Under the pieces are notes generated by a model. The model was not told where the DNA came from. It did not search any database and was given only the letters and a program-made list of their open reading frames with translations. Made by a program: the position numbers and the translations under genes. Shown piece by piece: positions 35,668-44,569 of a DNA stretch of 64,000 nt. The first letter of the stretch is position 1, and the number at the start of each line of letters is the position of its first letter. Source of the stretch: Sphingobacterium bovistauri (GTDB lineage Bacteria; Bacteroidota; Bacteroidia; Sphingobacteriales; Sphingobacteriaceae); assembly GCF_020295405.1 (NCBI RefSeq), contig NZ_JADEYP010000005.1:1-64000 (forward strand), in the 5' to 3' direction.

Positions 35668-37170
35668 ATGAAAAAACTATCATATTTAATTATTGGGTTG
35701 TTAATGGTGTCGTTAGTAAGTTGTAAAAAGGAATTTTTTGATATTAATGAAAATCCTAATTCACCAACTGCTAATTCAATAACGCCTGAGTTGTTATTGC
35801 CTAGATCATTACACTTAACAGCTGCCCGTATGTCTGTAAGCATGGACTATGCAGCACATTGGACAGGTTATTGGGCAAGAGGAGGTAACTACGGACCTAC
35901 TAATCCACAAGAAGATTATGCAATCACAAATGATTATCAAGCGGGACAATGGTCTGGTTGGTACGATTTACTTTTTGATGTTGATCTCATGGAAAAAAAA
36001 GGGACAGCTTTAAATCAGCCTTTTTATACAGGTATAGCTAAAGTGCTAAAGTCTATTGGGTTTATGTATTTGGTAGATCAATACAATAATGTGCCTTACT
36101 CTAAAGCTTTTGATTTGACGAATAACATACTACCTTCTTATGATAAAGGAGATGCTATTTATGCTGATTTGATTAGTCAATTAGATACTGCTGTTACTAT
36201 CTTTAAAAGTATTACACCTGCTAATTTATCAGACAATAAAGGTATTGCTTCAGCTGATATAGTTTACAAAGGTGTTGCTGCGAATTGGATTAAGTTTGCT
36301 AACACTCAGCGTTTGAAGTTGATTTTACGTCAATCTCAAGTGTCAGGATTTAATGGTGCTGCTGAAGTTGCAAAAATTGTGACAAATGGTGGTGGTTTTA
36401 TAGATGCTGGCCAAACAGCTAATGTGCAACCGGTTTATGTAGTTGATAATGGAAAGCAAAATCCTTTTTGGAATGCCTATAAAACTCTTTATACAGGAGC
36501 TGTTGCTGATGATTATAACCGAGCAAACAACTATGTGTTAGGGAGATATGAGGATAATAATGATGTAAGATATCAATATTTCTTTAGTAAGGCGACAACT
36601 GTTGTAAGTGGAAATACTTATTATGGTTATAATTTTGGAGAGATTTTACCAAGTTCTGATCCTTTTAAATCGATAAATTCTTCAGACGTTGCTGGTCCTG
36701 GTTTAGCAAAATCTGCTGGTCAGCCTCAATGGTTTTTTACTTCAGTAGAAAGTTTGTTTTTACAAGCAGAGGCTATTCAACGTGGATGGCTTACTGGTGA
36801 TGCGAAGACAGCATATGAGAATGCAGTCAAAGAATCATTTGCTTATTTAGGCGTGACAAATGCAGCTAGTACATATTTAGCTAGTGGATTACCAATTGTA
36901 GATTGGGCTTCATCAACTAACAAAATTAACTTAATTGCTATGCAGCAATACTTAGCTTTAACAGGTATAAATAATTTTGAAGCATATTCAAATTACAGAC
37001 GATTGGGGGTGCCAACTGATTTGCCAATGTCATTAGCGCCAGGCCGTAGCGGTAGAGTCATTCCAAAAAGATTATTATATCCAACTTCGGAATATAATTA
37101 TAATGCAGAGGCAGTTAAAGCAGAAGGTACTATAGATGCTCAAACTTCAACAGTATTTTGGGACAAATAA
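35668..37170 (+). CDS. SusD/RagB-family lipoprotein (SusD-like-2 type), pair 3
   Basis: 500 residues; MKKLSYLIIGLLMVSLVSC with lipobox VSC, then KKEFFDINENPNSPTANSITPELLLP, the usual opening of the SusD-like-2 subgroup. SIGFMYLVDQYNNVPYSKAF in the middle and FLQAEAIQRGWLTGDAKTAYE towards the end are typical. It is separated from susC by 11 bases and from the next lipoprotein by 8 bases. Confidence 0.9.
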   Translation: MKKLSYLIIGLLMVSLVSCKKEFFDINENPNSPTANSITPELLLPRSLHLTAARMSVSMDYAAHWTGYWARGGNYGPTNPQEDYAITNDYQAGQWSGWYDLLFDVDLMEKKGTALNQPFYTGIAKVLKSIGFMYLVDQYNNVPYSKAFDLTNNILPSYDKGDAIYADLISQLDTAVTIFKSITPANLSDNKGIASADIVYKGVAANWIKFANTQRLKLILRQSQVSGFNGAAEVAKIVTNGGGFIDAGQTANVQPVYVVDNGKQNPFWNAYKTLYTGAVADDYNRANNYVLGRYEDNNDVRYQYFFSKATTVVSGNTYYGYNFGEILPSSDPFKSINSSDVAGPGLAKSAGQPQWFFTSVESLFLQAEAIQRGWLTGDAKTAYENAVKESFAYLGVTNAASTYLASGLPIVDWASSTNKINLIAMQQYLALTGINNFEAYSNYRRLGVPTDLPMSLAPGRSGRVIPKRLLYPTSEYNYNAEAVKAEGTIDAQTSTVFWDK

Positions 37171-37178
37171 AAATAATT

Positions 37179-38105
37179 ATGAAAATGAAAAAGATATTTA
37201 GTTTATCGTTAATAACGATTTTTATATTTAGTCTTTCATCATGCTTGAAGGATGAGCTAGTTGAAAACCAAGAGTATGGATTGATTAATTTGAACGCAAA
37301 CAAGTTTATTGGATTTGAAGAAAGAAGTCAGGTGAATTCTATGACCTCTGAGGACAAAACTTTGACTATTGAAGTTCCAGTCCATTTGGCTGCAGAAGAA
37401 GTTGCAGAATCTGATTTAGTAGTTAATTTAGCAATATCTAATGATGAAAGTTTAAGGACTGCTTACAATATTACAAATAAGTCAAATATCATACTTTTCC
37501 CTACAAATCTTTATACCGTAGATTCATATAAAATAACAATACCTAAAGGATCAAAAACTGGTTTTTTTAAAATGCAGCTTAATCCTTCTAAATTGAATCC
37601 TGCGGATGTTTATGGACTTGGTATAACTATTAATTCTATTGAACAAAATGGTTATATCATTAGTGGCAATTATGGTAGCACTGTATCTATATTTAGTGTT
37701 AAAAATATATATGATGGTATATATTCAATGGAAGATGGGTTTGTGCAGAGGTACAGCGCGCCAGGTGTTCCAACTACAGGAGATGCACTAAATGGAAGTA
37801 TGAAAGGAAATCCAAATATTACATTATCATCAATTGATGGAACTACAGTAGAGGTAACTAATTTGAGATGGGCAGGTGGGGCATCAGGAATTGCAGGTAT
37901 AGATAATTTGAGGTTTAGAGTTAATCCAGCGAATAATTTAGTGACTGTATTTGCTTTGGGTAATGCTTCAGCAGCTAATATCCCAGGAGCAGTTAATAAA
38001 TATGATCCTGCGACAAAAACATTTACATTAAATTTTCACTGGAATCCAACAGCAAATAAGAGGGAGGTGACAAATCTTGTAATTAAATATAATAAATCGA
38101 GATAA
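37179..38105 (+). CDS. DUF1735-type (BT_3987-like) surface lipoprotein
   Basis: 308 residues from the ATG at 37179. MKMKKIFSLSLITIFIFSLSSC is a lipoprotein signal (SSC). The first domain (about 30-180) resembles the BT_3987-like/DUF1735 beta-sandwich found next to SusCD pairs, with the typical FPTNLYTVDSYKITIPKGSK. The second half (IYDGIYSMEDGFVQRYS onward) looks like the separate C-terminal domain seen in these proteins. Homologues are thought to bind ligand on the surface as an accessory to the SusCD complex. Nothing shows the ligand. Confidence 0.75.
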   Translation: MKMKKIFSLSLITIFIFSLSSCLKDELVENQEYGLINLNANKFIGFEERSQVNSMTSEDKTLTIEVPVHLAAEEVAESDLVVNLAISNDESLRTAYNITNKSNIILFPTNLYTVDSYKITIPKGSKTGFFKMQLNPSKLNPADVYGLGITINSIEQNGYIISGNYGSTVSIFSVKNIYDGIYSMEDGFVQRYSAPGVPTTGDALNGSMKGNPNITLSSIDGTTVEVTNLRWAGGASGIAGIDNLRFRVNPANNLVTVFALGNASAANIPGAVNKYDPATKTFTLNFHWNPTANKREVTNLVIKYNKSR

Positions 38106-38118
38106 ATTAATTGATATT

Positions 38119-38155
38119 AAAGGGAGGAAGTTTTAACTTTTCTCCCTTTATTTAA
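38119..38155 (+). terminator. terminator of SusC/D operon 3
   Basis: The arms AAAGGGAG and CTCCCTTT surround a 15-base loop that can pair further, followed by a short, interrupted T-run. It starts 14 bases after the lipoprotein stop. Confidence 0.65.
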
Positions 38156-38167
38156 ACAATTATTATT

Positions 38168-38345
38168 TATTCGCCAAGATACTCAATTCTTGTGCCACTC
38201 GGCCAGCGATGGATTTGTAAGCATCAGCGATTGATTCCGAATCGTCAGGTATGATTGGGAAACCGTTCCAGCAACAGATTTAACAAGAGGAATTTCGCCT
38301 AAGAAAGGAACTTGATTACTTTCTGCTAATCGTTGTCGGTCATAT
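38168..38345 (-). pseudogene. remnant of an mrp (ApbC/NBP35) 3' end
   Basis: This segment aligns with the 3' end of the intact mrp gene at 43361-43545. Over the first 99 bases I count about 11 differences (roughly 89% identity), for example the shared stretch CCAGCGATGGATTTGTAAGC. Then a 10-base deletion after GGGAAACCGTT breaks the frame, and the match fades after about 38340. It lacks the P-loop and the start, so it is a fragment. From 38346 to 38764 the gap is AT-rich, with only a weak promoter-like TATGTTTA near 38669. Confidence 0.88.
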
Positions 38346-38764
38346 CCTTTTCGTTAAGTGGTTGTATTGATTAGGTCATAGTTTTTTCGCATATACATCT
38401 CTATTTGCTTATTGCTCTGAAAAAAATGCAATTAGCTTAATCAATAGCCTTCATCTGTTAAATTAAAATTGTTAAATAAGTTATAAGTTTAAATATTAAC
38501 TTTTGTTACATAAGTTAATAATCTGAAATTTTCTTACTCCATTGTTTTCTTTTGAAAGGTGTTGTTATACCTTGTTTTTAAAAATGATATATATCAATTT
38601 CTTTTGGTTTTTTTCTTAAAAAAAATTTGATTGAAAATATCACTAAGGGAAATAAATTATCTTCATATATGTTTATGTGCTTTTTAAGATTAATTTATAA
38701 ATTATAAGGAAAATTATTGAAAATAATTATTATGTTAGTACTGATATTAACTTAATAATATTTT

Positions 38765-41722
38765 ATGAAAGGAAAATTACTCAGTACTATGTTTGCAGTA
38801 GCATGTGCGACAAGCATGTCTTATGCGCAAACTCGAGAAGTGAGTGGTGTGGTGACGTCTTCAGACGGTACTCCTATTAATGGAGCTTCCATTTCTGTCG
38901 TTGGAGCTAATACTGCTACACAATCAGATGCGTCTGGTCGGTTCAAAATTTCTGTTTCTTCAGGGGCTTCACTTAACGTATCTTATATAGGTTATACTGC
39001 TCAGAGAGTTTCGATCGGTAATTCGACTAATCTGTCTATAGTTCTTGCTTCGGATAATCAGACTTTAGAGGAAGTTGTTGTAGTTGGATATGCTGTTAGC
39101 AACAAAAGTGTTGTTGGATCTTTTTCACGTGTAAGTGCTAAAGATATTGAGGGGAGGCCTAATGCAAATGCTTTGGAAGCTTTGCAAGGAAAAGTACCGG
39201 GATTACAAGTATTTACTTCTACAGGTGAACCTTCTGCTACACAGTCAGTTCGGCTGAATGGAGTAGGCTCGATAAATGGTGGAACTACACCTTTGTATGT
39301 ATTAGATGGGATACCTGTTGCTGATGGGTCTATTGTATCCATGAATCCTAATGACTTTGAGAGCGTGACTGTATTAAAGGATGCTTCCGCAACCTAAATT
39401 TACGGTGCAAGAGCTGCGAATGGTGTAATTTATATTACTACAAAAAAGGGGAAAAAGGGAGAACGTGCTGTTATTAATGCCAGGACGCAATGGTCAGTGT
39501 CTAATTTAGCGCGTTCTGAGTCTCAAAAAGAGATGATGAATTCGGAAGAATTGCAACAATATTGGTTAGAATCAAGTTATCGTACACAGGCACAAATTGA
39601 TCAAATCAAAAAGGATTGGCCTAACGATACTTATTGGGCTGATGTATATTTCAAGCAAGACGTGCCGATGAAACAATATGATATGGATATATCTGGTGGT
39701 TCTGATAAAACAGAATATTTTGTTTCTGCGTCTTACCTTGATCAAGAGGGAGTAATGTATCGATCAGGATTTGATCGTATAACTTTGCGATCAAACATTA
39801 CTACTACGCTGAATAATTGGGTTAAATTAGGCTTAAATCTTGGAGGTGGATATGATAGAAGACAAACTAATCAGCACATAGAAAATTCATTAAATGGTGG
39901 TTTGTCATTATTAGCATTACCATGGTATACGCCTTATGATGAAAATGGTAAAGAATATACAGGACGACAAATTCCTGGGTTAGCTCTTTATCATCCTCAT
40001 TATTTGGCTGATATGTTTCCTTCAAAAGTTAAAACTCAGAAATTTAATCCAACAGGATTTATTGAAGTTAAGCCTATTTCAAATTTGATTTGGCGAACTC
40101 AAGGAGGTATGGATTATTATAATTATAGAACAACTTCTCGTCGCTTAGCTTCTTACGTTGGAAATTTGAATAACGGAACAGCTGGAGAAGATTGGTCGCA
40201 AGGTGTATCCAGAACACTAACCAACACTTTAGAATATAAATGGAATGTTAATGAAATCAATCGATTAACATTTTTGGCTGGACAAGAATATACTGATTTT
40301 CAATCAGATTTATTTAGTGCCTCTGGAACAGGAGTGGCAGATGATAGGTTGAGTCAATTAGCAAATGTTACATCAGGACAAACAATCAATCAAAGAAAAA
40401 CAGAATATGCCTATAACTCCTACTTTGGAAGAATCGGCTATGATTTTAATGATAAAATTTTTGTTAATGCTACAATAAGACAGGATGCTTCATCTCGTTT
40501 TGGTAAAAATAATCAAAAAGCAGCTTTTTGGTCATTAGGAGCCAACTGGAATATGGAGAATGAAAATTTTATAAAAGATCATACTTGGGTTAATGCTTTA
40601 AGACTTAAGGCTTCGATTGGTACATCTGGTAATTCTGGGGGATCAGGACCTTCATGGAACTATCAACATTTAGCTACGGTTAGTTCAGGTCAATACAACG
40701 CAAGTTCTGCATGGGGGCTTAATGTGGCTGGTAACCCCGATTTGACGTGGGAAAATCAAATGATGGCTAATATTGGTTTTGATGCGCGATTTTTTAAGAG
40801 ATTGAATATTGAGTTTGAAGTATATGATCGTAATACTACAGACTTGTTAATGGATGTTCCTTATCCTTATACAACTGGTTATGCAAGTATCTTATCAAAT
40901 GTAGGGAAATTAAATAATAGAGGGCTTAATTTTCAAATTAGTTATGATGTTTTTAGTTCTCCTGATTACTATTTAACGCCAGTTATAAACTTTGGATATG
41001 TTAAACAAAAGTTTAAAGAATTATTTCAAGGTAGAGATTATTGGATAATACCGAATACAGGTGTAAGCTATGTAGTTGGAGATCCAATTTCATTTTTTTA
41101 TCCTATGTTAAAAGGTGTAAATCCTGATAACGGCAATTTAGAATGGTATGTACCTGGCGAGGATAATACAAAAACAAATACCGATCCTGAAAATGTTACA
41201 TCAACATTTAGTTCTGCAGCATTACAACAAAACACTGGAATTAAGCGATATGCTCCTATTAACGGAGGATTTGGATTAAATGCAGGATATAAAGGCATTT
41301 ATTTAGAGTCATATTTTACTTTTTCACAAGGAAAGTATTTGATTAACAATGATTCTTTCTTTTTTTCAAATCCATCTCAATTCCCAGGGGTGAATCAAAC
41401 AAGAGCGGTGAGAGATTTTTGGAAAGCGCCAGGTGATGTAACTGCTTTCCCTAAAATAGGAGTTACAAGACAGTTTGATGATTCCTTGATTGAGAATGCT
41501 TCGTTTTTGAGGTTAAAATCTTTTACTGTTGGTTATGCATTGCCTAAATCGATATTAGAGAAGTCAAATTTCTTTAAAGGAGCAAAGTTTTATTATACGG
41601 GCAGAAATTTGTTGACTTTTACGAAGTATTCAGGAGCTGACCCAGAAGTTGATTCAAACTTAACAACTGGCGTAAACCCCAATACAAAACAATCAGTATT
41701 TGGGCTACAATTAACTTTTTAA
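38765..41722 (+). pseudogene. SusC/RagA-type transporter, pair 4, interrupted by an in-frame stop
   Basis: The frame is continuous from 38765 to 41722 (986 codons) except for a TAA at 39395-39397. The stop falls inside the plug landmark: LKDASAT, stop, IYGARAANGVIYITTKKGK, exactly where intact SusC proteins have an unbroken ASAxIYGxRxxNGV. The N-terminus MKGKLLSTMFAVACATSMSY matches the other SusC genes and the C-terminus FGLQLTF is a complete barrel end. Single-base change from a sense codon is the simple explanation. The adjoining susD is also broken, which argues for decay over sequencing error or readthrough. Confidence 0.9.
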
Positions 41723-41738
41723 TCTTAATGTGTGAACA

Positions 41739-43213
41739 ATGAAAAGATATAAATATATATTAGTCGCTCTAATGATATCCACATTTCTTAAATCATGTGA
41801 TTTGGAGAGGTTTCCGATGGATAGTATTGAGCAATCACAATCTTTCGACAAGGTAAGTGATGCCGAAAAATGGAGTAATAATTTTTATGCACAGTTACGA
41901 GGTAGGGTGTATGGCACTTATACTCAGGTGTCGGATGTTCAATCTGATGTATTGAATGCGACTATTGAGTTTGGAAATAATATAGGATCTCCGCACCGAT
42001 GGAGTGATGATTTCAATTCTGATAGTTATGAAATCAGTAATGTTTGGTTAGGTTACTATGGAGCTTTAAAAAATATTAATCTATCCATAGGAAATTCCCT
42101 AGTATTCCAACGACTACAGATGCTGAAAAAGCTAAAATGAATCAGTATTTGGGTGAAGCTCACTTGGTGAGAGCGTATTATTATTTGAATTTAGTTTTAA
42201 GATACGCCAAAGCTTATAATGCTACAACAGCAGATGCTGATTTAGGGGTTCCGTTAGTTACCTCTTTTGATTTAAATGAGCTTCCTAAAAGAGCGAGCCT
42301 AAAGGAGTCATATACATTAATTTTGGATGATATCACAAAGGCAAAAACTTTATTGAGTGGCGTGAATGGAGTTGCAGGCTCTAATAAATTCACAATTGAC
42401 GCTGTTTTTGCATTAGAGGCGCGGGCGAAGTTGTATATGGGCGACTTAGAAGGTGCTAAAAATGCAGCTGAAACTGTTTTGAAGGGTGGTAAATATAAAT
42501 TGTTTAACACAGATGCAGGTGTAAAGTCTATTTGGGCAGTAGATGCTACTCAAGAAACAATTCTACAACTGTTTGCTAGTAAAATTGAACGTCCTAATCA
42601 AAACAGTATTTATTATGGTTACGAAGCAAATTCAAAAACCTATCGACCAAATTTTGTGCCCTCGCAATGGGTAATTGATTCGTATTCTGCTGGAGATTTT
42701 CGAAAAGCTGCATATTTTAAAGAAGTTAAAATATATAAATCTGGAAAAGAGCATACTGGTACTATTGTAAATAAATATCCAGGAAATCCTGTATTAATTA
42801 ACAGCGAAATAGATAACCACAATGCACCTAAGGTGTTTCGTGTTGCAGAATTATATTTAATTTCTGCAGAAGCATCAGTTGTTAGTGATCCGGCAAATGC
42901 ATTGGCAAGACTTAATGAGTTGAGAGTTGCTAGGGGCTTGTCTGCTTTGTCAGGTTTGTCGGGTACGGCATTAATGAATGAGGTAAAGGCAGAACGTTTC
43001 AGAGAACTCGCTTTTGAAGGTTTTCGACTTGATGATTTGAAGCGTTGGAATGAGGGAATGACTAGGAAGTCTCCTCAATCGACAGACTTTCTAGAGACAG
43101 GTGTTGGATATATCAATTTGTCAATACCTGCTGGTCATGATAAGTTTGTATGGGGAATTCCTTCTTATGAGATCACTTTAAATTCTAATTTATCGCAGAA
43201 TAAAGGATGGTAG
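41739..43213 (+). pseudogene. SusD/RagB-family lipoprotein, pair 4, frameshifted
   Basis: The first part (41739 to about 42095) gives MKRYKYILVALMISTFLKSC with lipobox KSC and the usual helical core up to LKNINLSIGN. From about 42098 the SusD sequence continues in a different frame (PSIPTTTDAEKAKMNQYLGE, then AHLVRAYYYLNLVLRYAKAY) and ends with FRELAFEGFRLDDLKRWNEG and IPSYEITLNSNL. One base is missing near 42096. The first frame ends falsely at 42140. An internal ATG at 42137 could only make a truncated protein without a signal. Confidence 0.9.
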
Positions 43214-43230
43214 TTTTTTCTTTGTAAAAT

Positions 43231-43264
43231 AAAATAGGGTTCAATAATTATTGAACCCTATTTT
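43231..43264. terminator. bidirectional terminator between pair 4 and mrp
   Basis: The arms AAAATAGGGTTCAA and TTGAACCCTATTTT pair perfectly around TAATTA. The A- and T-rich ends let it work for the susD remnant and, less directly, for mrp on the minus strand. Confidence 0.75.
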
Positions 43265-43347
43265 ATGATATAAATTTTGTTTTATTATATGTTAACTTGC
43301 TAGTTTCTGTATAAGAATAAATGCAATTTAAAGGGTCTTATTATTAA

Positions 43348-44415
43348 TTAAGAACTGATATTAGCCAAGATGCTCAATTCCTGAGCTACTCTTCCAGCGA
43401 TGGATTTGTAAGCATCAGCTATTGATTCCGAATCATCAAGAATGATTGGGAAACCGTTATCACCTGCATCAGCAACAGCTTTTACTAATGGAATTTCACC
43501 TAAGAATGGAACGTTGTTTGATTCTGCAAGGCGTTTACCGCCATCTTTACCAAAGATGTAATATTTATTGTCTGGTAATTCTGCAGGCGTGAAATAGGCC
43601 ATATTTTCAACAATACCTAGTATTGGTACATTGATTCCTTCCATTTGATACATCGCCATACCTTTGATAGCATCAGCTAATGCAACTTGCTGTGGAGTTG
43701 TGACTATGACAGCTCCAGATATTGGGTACGTTTGCGAAACTGTAATATGGATATCACCTGTGCCAGGAGGCATATCTACAACCAAATAATCTAATTCACC
43801 CCAGTCTGCATCATTAAACAATTGTTTGATAGCAGAAGTAGCCATCGGCCCTCGCCAAGGAATAGGTTGATTAGGATCCGTAAAGAAACCAATTGAAAGT
43901 AATTTTAATCCAAATTTTTCAATCGGTTCAATCTTTGTTGAGCCATCAGGTAATTGTGAGGCCATAGGCTTAGCACCTTCAAGCCCAAACATAATAGGTA
44001 ATGAAGGACCATAGATGTCAGCATCTAAAAGACCTGTTTTAGCACCTGTATTTGCTAAAGCTAATGCTAGATTGCTCGCAACTGTAGATTTTCCGACGCC
44101 ACCCTTACCGGATGAAACTAAAATAATATTTTTTATGCCCTTAAGCTGGTTTGGGTCGACACTTGTAACTCTGGAAGTCATGTTGATATCCACTTCTATC
44201 TCCTTACTAATGAATAACGCTATAGCATTGCGACAGGCATGCTCAATATGGCCTTTTAATGGGCATGCAGGTGTTGTTAATACAACGTCAAATTTTATTT
44301 TATTTGGAAGGATTTCTATATTTTGAATCATGTGAAGTGTTACCAAATCTTTTTTAAGATCAGGTTCTTCTACATGACTAAGTGCATGTAATATTTGTTC
44401 TTTCGTAATAGTCAT
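43348..44415 (-). CDS. mrp: Mrp/NBP35 family Fe-S cluster carrier ATPase
   Basis: 355 residues. The N-terminal DUF59/MIP18-like domain (1-90) contains TTPACPLKGH. The P-loop NTPase follows with ILVSSGKGGVGKSTVASNLALAL (deviant Walker A), LLDADIYGPSLP, and DYLVVDMPPGTGD (Walker B). The late region has IVENMAYFTP in place of the usual CxxC, so the Fe-S-ligating cysteines of ApbC/NBP35 appear absent. A role in Fe-S assembly is known for the family and inferred here. A diverged copy of its 3' end lies 5 kb away at 38168-38345. Confidence 0.88.
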   Translation of the reverse strand: MTITKEQILHALSHVEEPDLKKDLVTLHMIQNIEILPNKIKFDVVLTTPACPLKGHIEHACRNAIALFISKEIEVDINMTSRVTSVDPNQLKGIKNIILVSSGKGGVGKSTVASNLALALANTGAKTGLLDADIYGPSLPIMFGLEGAKPMASQLPDGSTKIEPIEKFGLKLLSIGFFTDPNQPIPWRGPMATSAIKQLFNDADWGELDYLVVDMPPGTGDIHITVSQTYPISGAVIVTTPQQVALADAIKGMAMYQMEGINVPILGIVENMAYFTPAELPDNKYYIFGKDGGKRLAESNNVPFLGEIPLVKAVADAGDNGFPIILDDSESIADAYKSIAGRVAQELSILANISS

Positions 44416-44436
44416 GGTTTGCGAAATCTATTTTTA

Positions 44437-44444
44437 CAAAACTA
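44437..44444 (-). promoter_or_regulatory. -7 promoter element of mrp
   Basis: The minus strand reads TAGTTTTG, a TAnnTTTG match 21 bases before the mrp ATG. It faces the GT51-gene promoter at 44474. Confidence 0.5.
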
Positions 44445-44473
44445 ATCATAACGTTAGAAAATCTTGTCATTTA

Positions 44474-44481
44474 TATGTTTG
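44474..44481 (+). promoter_or_regulatory. -7 promoter element of the GT51 gene
   Basis: TATGTTTG matches TAnnTTTG and lies 88 bases before the ATG. It is divergent from the mrp promoter in a 154-base shared gap. Confidence 0.5.
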
Positions 44482-44569
44482 AATATATAGGTGGAGCTTT
44501 TTTTATTTGTAATTCAACTATTCCACAATAAAAGTCTATTTTTATTTCAAATTACAAATGTGAAGATCC

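Noticed and set aside
22342..38105. Phase-variable SusC/D shufflon
   Set aside because: All pairs are in one orientation, no site-specific recombinase gene and no matching inverted repeats were seen, and the shared N-termini differ at many silent positions.
39395..39397. Stop-codon readthrough or recoding of TAA in susC pair 4
   Set aside because: No selenocysteine or pyrrolysine context is visible (TAA is not used for either), and the partner susD is also broken, so simple decay is more likely.
39497..41722. A separate TonB receptor gene starting at GTG 39497
   Set aside because: It is in the same frame as 38765-39397 and begins in the middle of the conserved plug sequence, so it is the rest of one interrupted susC, not an independent gene.
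42137..43213. A separate SusD gene starting at ATG 42137
   Set aside because: It lacks a signal peptide and the SusD N-terminus, which are found in the preceding frame; a one-base deletion explains both.
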